From Chondrinema litorale (lineage in GTDB: Bacteria > Bacteroidota > Bacteroidia > Cytophagales > Flammeovirgaceae): a stretch of 64,000 nucleotides of DNA. A program made the translations under genes and the position numbers. Below are positions 44,974 to 51,700 of this stretch, piece by piece. The notes under the pieces were generated by a model, which was not told where the DNA came from, searched no databases, and saw nothing but the letters and a program-made list of their open reading frames with translations. The stretch lies in NCBI RefSeq assembly GCF_026250525.1, contig NZ_CP111044.1:124001-188000 (forward strand), written 5' to 3'. The first letter of the stretch is position 1, and every line of letters starts with the position of its first letter.

Positions 44974-45036
44974 CCTGCAAACCACTTTATAGAATTGGGA
45001 TACTGAAACCATGAAAATGGTTTGCAGGCTAGTCTT
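44974..45036 (+). terminator. Two mutually exclusive hairpins between ridA and the PLP gene
   Basis: CCTGCAAACCA (44974-44984) pairs with TGGTTTGCAGG (45018-45028). Alternatively AAACCAT (45006-45012) pairs with ATGGTTT (45017-45023) around a GAAA tetraloop. Both use the same downstream bases. A TCTTTTATT tract follows the larger stem, so it can act as a terminator or attenuator. Confidence 0.55.
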
Positions 45037-45062
45037 TTATTGTCAAAAAAATTAAAATCATA

Positions 45063-46283
45063 ATGTTTAAAAGAAGAGAAATATTAAAGCATCTCACAGC
45101 TTTACCATTGGTGGGAGGTGTAACTACATTGGCTACAGGTCCATTACAAGCTAAAAGTTTACTAAGTCCGGCTCGCGATTATTTTAAAGAGTTAGGGGTA
45201 CGTACTTTTATTAACGCAGCCGGAACTTATACTTCTATGACTGGGTCTTTGATGTTAGATGAAGTAAAAGAAGCAATTATGTATGCTACCCAAGATTATG
45301 TAATCTTAGATGACCTACAAGATAAGGTTGGCGAAAGAATCGCATCATTAGTAAAATGCGAAGCGGCAACAGTTACTTCGGGAGCAGCATCAGCAATTAC
45401 TTTGGGTACTGCGGGAGTTTTAACTGGTATGGATGAGGTGAAAGCAGGCCAACTTCCACACTTAAAAGGCACTGGCATGAAAACCGAAGTAATCATGCAA
45501 AAGGCGCATGACATCCCTTATGCACATGCTTTGAAAAATTGCGGCGTAAACGTGATTTTTGTTGAAACTGCTGCCGAATTAGAAAAAGCAATCAACAAAG
45601 AAACAGCGATGATGTTCTTTGTGAATGCGAATAACTTCGATGGTAAAATTCAAGTGGAAGAGTTTGTGAAGATCGCTAAGAAACACAACATTCCGACAAT
45701 GAACGACTGTGCTGCGGATGTACCACCAGTTGAAAACCTTTGGAAATACACACAAATGGGTTTTGATCTGGTATGTTTTTCAGGAGGTAAAGGTTTGCGT
45801 GGTCCACAAAGTGCTGGTTTACTGCTAGGTAAAAAAGAATATGTAGCTGCTGCTAGATTAAGTGCGGCTCCAAGAGGTAATACAGTTGGCAGAGGTATGA
45901 AGGTAAACAAAGAGGAGATTTTGGGTATACTTGCTGCTTTAGAATACTATCTTTCTAAAGACCACGAGCAAGAGTGGAAAATGTGGGAAAATCAAATCGC
46001 TCATATTCAAAGTGCAGTAAAAGATATCGATGGTTTAAAATCTACAGTGGATGTGCCACCAATTGCCAACCATGTACCTACATTAAACATTTCTTGGGAT
46101 ACCAACAAAGTAAAAATCTCTGGTGATGGTGTAAAAGAAGAATTGAGAAACGGTCATCCTTCAATTGAGATTGCTGGTGGTGGAGAAAATTCTGTGAGTA
46201 TAACAACGTGGATGTTGGTTCCAGGTCAGGAGCGCATCGTTGCTAAAAGATTGGGTGAAGCATTAACAAAGGCTTCAGTTTAA
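45063..46283 (+). CDS. Exported SelA-like PLP-dependent enzyme
   Basis: This 406-residue fold-type I PLP enzyme belongs to the SelA/D-glucosaminate-6-phosphate ammonia-lyase-like group: GVRTFINAAGTYTSMTGS (about 45-62), VTSGAASAITLGTAG (about 104-118), the NDCAAD region (214-219) and the PLP lysine Lys243 in FSGGKGLRGPQ. The N-terminus FKRREILKHL followed by a hydrophobic stretch ending LQA is a good twin-arginine signal. Tat export fits a folded cofactor enzyme. It is expected to catalyse beta-elimination or a related reaction on an amino compound, yielding an enamine that RidA could hydrolyse. It is not a tRNA-modifying SelA in this context. Substrate unknown. Confidence 0.88.
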   Translation: MFKRREILKHLTALPLVGGVTTLATGPLQAKSLLSPARDYFKELGVRTFINAAGTYTSMTGSLMLDEVKEAIMYATQDYVILDDLQDKVGERIASLVKCEAATVTSGAASAITLGTAGVLTGMDEVKAGQLPHLKGTGMKTEVIMQKAHDIPYAHALKNCGVNVIFVETAAELEKAINKETAMMFFVNANNFDGKIQVEEFVKIAKKHNIPTMNDCAADVPPVENLWKYTQMGFDLVCFSGGKGLRGPQSAGLLLGKKEYVAAARLSAAPRGNTVGRGMKVNKEEILGILAALEYYLSKDHEQEWKMWENQIAHIQSAVKDIDGLKSTVDVPPIANHVPTLNISWDTNKVKISGDGVKEELRNGHPSIEIAGGGENSVSITTWMLVPGQERIVAKRLGEALTKASV

Positions 46284-46300
46284 TCATTTATTATTTCTTT

Positions 46301-46330
46301 AGGGAAGCCAATCCGGCTTCCTTTTCTTTC
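46301..46330 (+). terminator. Hairpin with U tract between PLP and amidohydrolase genes
   Basis: GGAAGCC (46303-46309) and GGCTTCC (46315-46321) with a 5-nt loop are followed by TTTTCTTTC. It lies 18 nt after the PLP gene stop and 20 nt before the next start, so it probably terminates part of the transcripts. Confidence 0.75.
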
Positions 46331-46349
46331 ATATAAAATTTCAGGCATT

Positions 46350-47594
46350 ATGTTTCAAAGGAAATATATCTATATTATTCTTTTGTCTATTTTTTGCTAT
46401 GGCCAGCTTACAGCACAACAATATACTACACTTATTAAAGGAGGTCGAGTTATCGATCCTAAAAATAATATAGATGGAATAATGGATATTGCTATAACTG
46501 GCGATACCATTGCGAAAGTAGCCAAGCACATAGATCAAAATCTGGCTGATAAAGTCATTCTCGCAGAAGGTTTGATAATTACTCCCGGATTAATCGATTT
46601 ACATTCTCATAACTTTTTCGGCACGGAACCCAATCATTATCTCAGTAATGGTTTGGAGGCACTTCCACCAGATGGATTCACTTTTAGATGTGGAATTACT
46701 GCGGTAGTAGATGCAGGTGGAGCAGGTTGGAAAAATTTCCCCGTTTTTAAATCTCAGGTAATAGATAATTCTAAAACTAGAGTTTATGCTTTTCTAAACA
46801 TTGTAGGAGAAGGCATGCGCGGGCATCCATATGAGCAAAACATAAACGATATGGATTCTAAAATGACAGCGCTAGTTGCTTTACAGCACAAAGAAGTTGT
46901 GGGTGTAAAAGTAGCGCACTACTCTGGTAGTGAGTGGACTCCGGTAGACAGAGCATTAGATGCTGCCAAGAGAGCTAGAATTCCTGTAATGATCGATTTT
47001 GGAGGAAATATTCCACCTTTGTCTCTGGCAGATTTACTTATTAACCGCTTAAGATCTGGCGATATTTTCACACATGCTTATGCCAATGTATCGGGTAGAA
47101 TGCCTATTGTAGATGCCAATGGAGAAGTGATGCAGTTTGTAAAAGAAGCACAAGAGAAAGGAGTGATTTTCGATGTTGGTCATGGTGGCGGGAGCTTTGC
47201 ATACAGCCAAGCTGTGCCTGCTACTCAAAACGGTTTTTTCCCAAATACCATCAGCACAGACTTGCATACTGGTAGTATGAATGCCGGAATGAAAGATTTA
47301 CTCAACGTGATGTCTAAATTTTTAAATCTGGGGATGACTTTACCAGAAGTAATAAATGCTTCTAGTTGGAAATCTGCACAAGTAATACAGAAAAAAGATA
47401 TCGGACACTTATCAGTTGGAACTGTGGCAGACATTGCAGTTTTCAAATTAGAAAAAGGAAACTTCGGCTTTGTAGACTCTTCTGGGTACAAAATGCAAGG
47501 AGATAAAAAACTGGTTTGTGAGCTTACCATTAGAGCAGGAGAGATAGTCTATGACCTGAATGGTATGTCGAAACAATTGTGGACGATGGAATAA
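46350..47594 (+). CDS. Exported amidohydrolase/deacetylase (COG3964-like)
   Basis: The 414-residue amidohydrolase-superfamily protein has a Sec signal (about residues 1-23, ending LTAQQ). Metal ligands are visible as His85 and His87 (DLHSH), a probable carboxylated lysine in VVGVKVAHYSG (about 190-200), a His in IFTHAYA, a His in DVGHGGG and the catalytic Asp in STDLHTG. This pattern fits the COG3964 group, some members of which were mis-annotated as dihydroorotases or adenine deaminases and act as deacetylases. Genes of this group are often near SelA-like PLP genes, as here. Likely role: remove an acyl or amide group from the imported compound before the PLP step. Confidence 0.88.
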   Translation: MFQRKYIYIILLSIFCYGQLTAQQYTTLIKGGRVIDPKNNIDGIMDIAITGDTIAKVAKHIDQNLADKVILAEGLIITPGLIDLHSHNFFGTEPNHYLSNGLEALPPDGFTFRCGITAVVDAGGAGWKNFPVFKSQVIDNSKTRVYAFLNIVGEGMRGHPYEQNINDMDSKMTALVALQHKEVVGVKVAHYSGSEWTPVDRALDAAKRARIPVMIDFGGNIPPLSLADLLINRLRSGDIFTHAYANVSGRMPIVDANGEVMQFVKEAQEKGVIFDVGHGGGSFAYSQAVPATQNGFFPNTISTDLHTGSMNAGMKDLLNVMSKFLNLGMTLPEVINASSWKSAQVIQKKDIGHLSVGTVADIAVFKLEKGNFGFVDSSGYKMQGDKKLVCELTIRAGEIVYDLNGMSKQLWTME

Positions 47595-47597
47595 TTA

Positions 47598-48542
47598 GTG
47601 AATTTTAAAAGGATAAAAGTGAGATATAAAAACATATTGAAGCTGATTTTACCAGCAATTCTATTTGTACAATATGTACAAGCTCAAACCATATCGAGCG
47701 AAGAGTTAAACTACCTAACATCAGCATGGAAAGGAGAAAGGTTTGTAGATGGCAGACCTAAAATTCCAGAAAGTTTAATAGAGCGAGCTAAAAAAGTTTC
47801 TGTAGAAGATGTTTGGACGATTTTAAAGAATGAAGGCTATACTAACCAATACGAAGGAGGCTGGAAAACAATAGATGATAAGGTAGTTGCAGGGCGTGCA
47901 TTAACAGCGCAATTTATGCCCAGTCGCCCAGATTTAGTGCAAAACATCAAAGCCAAGGGAAAAGAAGATGGTAGAATAGGAGACACCAATGCATGGCCGA
48001 TAGATGAGTTGAGCAAAGGTGATGTATATGTAGCAGATGGCTTCGGAAAGATTGCGGGTGGCACTCTAATTGGCAGTAATCTGGGAAATTCCATCTATTC
48101 TAAATCGGAAAATGGAGTTGTTTTCGATGGCTCTGCAAGAGATATGGATGGACTTTCAGAAATTGAAGGGTTTAATGCCTTTGTGCGAGACTGGCATCCT
48201 TCCTTTTTGCAAGATATGGTGCTTACTGGCTTAAACAAACCTATTAGAATCGGGCAAGCAGTTGTGATGCCGGGTGATTTGGTTTTGGCTAAAAGAGCAG
48301 GTGTAATTTTTATCCCTGCCCATTTAGCTGAGAAAGTGATTGCCACTGCTGAGTTCATTGTGTTAAAAGATAAATTCGGGCATGCCATGCTTAGAGAAGG
48401 AACATTTACCACAGGTGAGATCGATAGCCAGTGGAATGACAAAATAAAAGATGAATTTATAAAGTGGATTAAGATTAACGCTTCGGATGTACCTCTTACC
48501 CGTTCAGATGTTGATCGGTTTATGGAACAACGGACGTGGTAA
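47598..48542 (+). CDS. Exported RraA-like protein (aldolase/decarboxylase family)
   Basis: A 314-residue protein with a signal peptide (hydrophobic core LKLILPAILFVQYV, ending QAQ). The RraA-like domain (about 95-260) has GDTNAWPIDELSKGDVYVAD, GKIAGGTLIGSNLGNS and the metal-binding DGSARDMDGL motif of the RraA/4-hydroxy-4-methyl-2-oxoglutarate aldolase family. Both possible starts are GTG: 47598, and 47619, which gives a shorter n-region and lies just after AAAGGA. It begins 3 nt after the amidohydrolase stop, so these two are coupled. In this setting an aldolase or oxaloacetate-decarboxylase-like step on the keto acid made by RidA is plausible. Confidence 0.85.
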   Translation: MNFKRIKVRYKNILKLILPAILFVQYVQAQTISSEELNYLTSAWKGERFVDGRPKIPESLIERAKKVSVEDVWTILKNEGYTNQYEGGWKTIDDKVVAGRALTAQFMPSRPDLVQNIKAKGKEDGRIGDTNAWPIDELSKGDVYVADGFGKIAGGTLIGSNLGNSIYSKSENGVVFDGSARDMDGLSEIEGFNAFVRDWHPSFLQDMVLTGLNKPIRIGQAVVMPGDLVLAKRAGVIFIPAHLAEKVIATAEFIVLKDKFGHAMLREGTFTTGEIDSQWNDKIKDEFIKWIKINASDVPLTRSDVDRFMEQRTW

Positions 48543-48557
48543 TGAGTGATTGAAATG

Positions 48558-48586
48558 GGGTAGCTTCTTGCTACCCTTGTTTTTTT
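48558..48586 (+). terminator. Intrinsic terminator ending the RidA-PLP-amidohydrolase-RraA unit
   Basis: GGGTAGC (48558-48564) and GCTACCC (48570-48576), loop of 5 nt, followed by TTGTTTTTTTC. Confidence 0.92.
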
Positions 48587-48707
48587 CAAGACTATAGATA
48601 GATTTTATAGAAAATGATAAAACCTTTTCAGACTTGATTTTGAAGCATTATAAAACCTTCTTACATCTAATATCTTATATTTAAAACAGAATTAGATAAA
48701 AGATACA

Positions 48708-49634
48708 ATGAAGAAGCTTTATACTTTTTGCTTACTACTATTTTTTGCGAACACATTTTTACATGCACAAATAAAAAAGGTATGTGTTACTATAGACGAT
48801 TTACCGACTGTTGTCTACCATGTTGCCAGTGAAGAGTATAAATTGGAGTTAACAAAAGACATTGTAAAAATGCTGAAGAAGAATCGTATTCCGGCAATAG
48901 GATTTGTAAATGAAGTTAAGCTATACGAAAATGGAAATGTATCTCAAGAAGAGGTCAATTTGTTAGAAACTTGGCTAAAAGATGGGCTCGAATTGGGCAA
49001 TCATACTTATTCTCATCTCAGCTATCATAATACCAGTTTTGTAGCTTTTACAGACAATATTATTGAAGGTGAAAAAGTAGATAAAGAACTGGCAAAAAGG
49101 TATAGTGCTGAATATAAGTATTTTAGACATCCTTTTTTGAATATTGGCAAAACCAAAGATGCCGCAGATTCGCTCACTCAATTTCTCAAAGAGCATCATT
49201 ACATTGCCTCACCAGTCACCATCGACAATCAAGATTATCTTTTTGCCCAGAAATATGAACAGGCACTTTTAAAAGAAGATAAAGATGAGATGGAGAAAGT
49301 CGCTAATGCTTATCTAGAACACACCAAAAAGAAGATAGATTACTACGAAATGCTTTCAGAAAAGACCTTTAAAAGGCAAATTGCTCAAACTTTACTCATA
49401 CATGCCAACAAGCTCAATGCAGATTATTTGGCAGACATCATCAAAATTTTTGAAAAAAGGGATTATCTATTTATCTCTCAAACTGAGGTATTGAAAGATA
49501 AAGCGTATTCGGAACCTATTACCAAATATGGACCTTGGGGCATTTCTTGGCTCGAAAGGTGGGTAATGAGCAAAGGCACAAACAAAGACTTATTAAAATT
49601 AAACCCAGAAGTGCCGGCATTTATAGCGGAATAA
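48708..49634 (+). CDS. Exported polysaccharide deacetylase (CE4-like)
   Basis: This 308-residue protein has a Sec signal (about residues 1-21). The NodB-type motifs are VTIDDLP (Asp30, Asp31), GNHTYSH (His99 and His103 as metal ligands) and FRHPFLNIG near residue 145. The region from about 165 to 250 is a helical insertion (KEDKDEMEKVANAYLEHTKK) that departs from short CE4 enzymes. It should remove acetyl groups from an amino sugar polymer such as peptidoglycan or chitin. It is separated from the preceding unit by a strong terminator and a gap of about 120 nt, so it is probably transcribed alone. Confidence 0.85.
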   Translation: MKKLYTFCLLLFFANTFLHAQIKKVCVTIDDLPTVVYHVASEEYKLELTKDIVKMLKKNRIPAIGFVNEVKLYENGNVSQEEVNLLETWLKDGLELGNHTYSHLSYHNTSFVAFTDNIIEGEKVDKELAKRYSAEYKYFRHPFLNIGKTKDAADSLTQFLKEHHYIASPVTIDNQDYLFAQKYEQALLKEDKDEMEKVANAYLEHTKKKIDYYEMLSEKTFKRQIAQTLLIHANKLNADYLADIIKIFEKRDYLFISQTEVLKDKAYSEPITKYGPWGISWLERWVMSKGTNKDLLKLNPEVPAFIAE

Positions 49635-49671
49635 TATTCGAGTTTAATTGTATGTAGTAAGTTAGAGTATT

Positions 49672-50397
49672 TCAATACCCACTTTTAATAAAGTCGTGAA
49701 ATTCCTTTCTGTAGTTTTCTGATATGGTGAGGTTTTTATCTTCTATCTGTACTGAGGTTTTTGTAACCGCTTTAATTTTGTCTATCGAAACAATGTACGA
49801 GCGGTGTATTCTAAAGAATTTTTTGGTGGGCAATCGATCTTCTAAACTTTTTAAGCTCGATAGTGATAAAATTGGGTATTTATCTGTGGTAACATGTACT
49901 CTTACATAGTCTTTGTAACCTTCTATATAATTGATGTCTTTTAGCATTACCTTAACAAGTTGGTATTCAACTTTTAAAAAGATATAATCTATATCAGCTT
50001 CCGCAGAAACCTCTTTTGGCTGCTTTAACATCTCACTATGCGATTTTGCCTTCATGGCAGCACGCAAAAACTCATTGTAGTTAAAAGGCTTAAGCAAATA
50101 ATCAATTACATCGAGTTTGTAACCTTCTATAGCAAACTGATCGAAGGCGGTGGTAAAGATAATTAGTGGTTTTTTAGGTCTGTCGTTTAGAATTCTTGCC
50201 ATTTCAATCCCCGAAAGGTCACTCATTTCTATATCTAGAAATATAAGATCGATATCGTTTTGCTGCATGCTTTGTAAAGCAGTTAGCGCATTATCATAAA
50301 GGCCAATTTTTTCTAGAAATGGAGTTTTCTCAATAAAAGCATTTACTAATTCAAGTGCTAAAGGTTCATCATCTATGGCAATACATTTTAGGTTCAT
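49672..50397 (-). CDS. LytTR response regulator
   Basis: A 241-residue regulator. The receiver domain (about 1-120) has the acidic pair Asp9/Asp10 and phospho-acceptor Asp55 in FLDIEMSDLSG, TTAFDQ for the conserved threonine, and YLLKPF with the conserved lysine. The C-terminal LytTR DNA-binding domain (about 140-238) shows YIEGYKDYVRVH, SLKSLEDRLP and FFRIHRSYIVSIDKI. Its start overlaps the stop of the upstream kinase gene by 4 nt, so the two proteins are a cognate pair. Confidence 0.95.
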   Translation of the reverse strand: MNLKCIAIDDEPLALELVNAFIEKTPFLEKIGLYDNALTALQSMQQNDIDLIFLDIEMSDLSGIEMARILNDRPKKPLIIFTTAFDQFAIEGYKLDVIDYLLKPFNYNEFLRAAMKAKSHSEMLKQPKEVSAEADIDYIFLKVEYQLVKVMLKDINYIEGYKDYVRVHVTTDKYPILSLSSLKSLEDRLPTKKFFRIHRSYIVSIDKIKAVTKTSVQIEDKNLTISENYRKEFHDFIKSGY

Positions 50398-51458
50398 GAC
50401 ATGTTTATCTTTAAATCCACAACAAATCTTTCAGCTGATTTATCAACATCTAATTTATACTTATCCGAATAAATAAGAGCCAGTCTACGTTTGGTGTTTG
50501 CTAGGCCAATACCACTCTCGTCGAGACTTTTATTTACATGTTCAAAAACATTGTTTTCTACAAATAGGTGAAAGTTTGGAGCCTGATAATCAATTTTTAT
50601 GTTTATCACCGAGGGATATTGAGAGCTTACACCATGTTTAAAGGCATTTTCAACAAAAGGTAAAATAATCATTGGAGCTATAAGCGCATTTGCTCCTTTA
50701 GTAATATCTTCGTAGTTCACCTCCACTTTTTTTGGAAGGCGCAGCTTCATCAACTGGATATAATTTTCAATAAACATGATTTCTTTTTGCAAAGGGAGTA
50801 CATCTTTTTGTGAGTCATACAAAACATGTCGCATCATAGAAGATAGCGTATGGATCGCTTCTTGGGCTCGCTCAATATCAAAATTTGTAAGCGAATAGAT
50901 GCTGTTTAATGTATTAAAGAAGAAATGAGGGTTGATTTGTGTCTTTAAAAAAGATAGTTCGTTGCTTACTTTTTGTTTTTCAAGTTCTTCTCTTTTTATC
51001 GCATTATGCTGTTCTTTATCTAACAAAATTAAAATGGTACTAATACCGAAAGACAATAAGATAAATAGCAAGCCTTGAAAGTCGAATCTAAACCAACTGC
51101 CTTTTTTATAAGGTTTATCTGGTTTAAAAAACTCGTGCATAATGCGTGGTAGGTCTAAACCATGTTCCACTGACCTTAAGATCATGAGTGTGATAAAAGA
51201 CAAGACCAATACATATATAGTATAAGTAAACATACCTTTTGGTAGCAATACTTTAGGCACTAATACAATCTTATTAAACAAATACACGGTAACCAGCATC
51301 GCAGCAAAAATGGCTTGCTTAGTCCAGAAGGCATTTGGAAAGTCTACATTCCAAACTAATGGAGATAGTAAACAAACCAGAAACCATAGAATGGTTACGG
51401 TTAAAATTTCTTTCCAGTGTATTCTACTGGTCCAGGTTATTTCTTCGATACTGTCCAT
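50394..51458 (-). CDS. LytS/YehU-type sensor histidine kinase
   Basis: The 354-residue membrane protein has four hydrophobic helices in the first 150 residues (about 17-35, 47-67, 77-95 and 127-146). A short coiled coil (about 147-168) is followed by the His_kinase domain with phospho-acceptor His178 in QINPHFFFNTLNSI. The ATP-binding part shows PFVENAFKHG and GIGLANTKRRL. It has no large external domain, so it probably senses a membrane or small-molecule signal. It is first in the pair with the LytTR regulator. The TonB-dependent receptor gene is divergent. Confidence 0.94.
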   Translation of the reverse strand: MDSIEEITWTSRIHWKEILTVTILWFLVCLLSPLVWNVDFPNAFWTKQAIFAAMLVTVYLFNKIVLVPKVLLPKGMFTYTIYVLVLSFITLMILRSVEHGLDLPRIMHEFFKPDKPYKKGSWFRFDFQGLLFILLSFGISTILILLDKEQHNAIKREELEKQKVSNELSFLKTQINPHFFFNTLNSIYSLTNFDIERAQEAIHTLSSMMRHVLYDSQKDVLPLQKEIMFIENYIQLMKLRLPKKVEVNYEDITKGANALIAPMIILPFVENAFKHGVSSQYPSVINIKIDYQAPNFHLFVENNVFEHVNKSLDESGIGLANTKRRLALIYSDKYKLDVDKSAERFVVDLKINMS

Positions 51459-51492
51459 AATGGATAAATAACCACAATGATAATCTACTTAT

Positions 51493-51510
51493 TTGTTATA
51501 GCTTGTTATA
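51493..51510. repeat. Direct repeat upstream of the kinase gene
   Basis: TTGTTATA occurs at 51493-51500 and 51503-51510, with a 10-bp period, one helical turn. It lies 35 bp from the kinase start and about 190 bp from the divergent receptor start. LytTR regulators bind tandem direct repeats, but these do not match a canonical LytTR box closely. Confidence 0.35.
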
Positions 51511-51700
51511 ATCTACAAAAGCCCTGTTCACGTCTACGAATCAGCAAGAGCCCTCTATTAAAAAGCACTCGTCGATTGATTTGAGATTTCATCGACTCTA
51601 AAGCCACTTTGGAAGACATTCAATGTGCAAACATCTATTCTTTTTGGGGCTATTTACAATATATAGGAATTTTGAAAGACTTAAAATTAATTTACCAAAA

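Noticed and set aside
45063..46283. Selenocysteine synthase (SelA)
   Set aside because: It has a twin-arginine-type signal, no tRNA or selenium genes nearby, and neighbours from an amine pathway; it belongs to the SelA-like lyase group.
46350..47594. Dihydroorotase or adenine deaminase
   Set aside because: Metal-site pattern, signal peptide and neighbours fit the COG3964 deacetylase-like group better; no pyrimidine or purine genes nearby.
48095..48589. 164-codon minus-strand open frame
   Set aside because: It is antisense to the RraA-like gene, crosses the terminator at 48558, and shows no coherent protein features.
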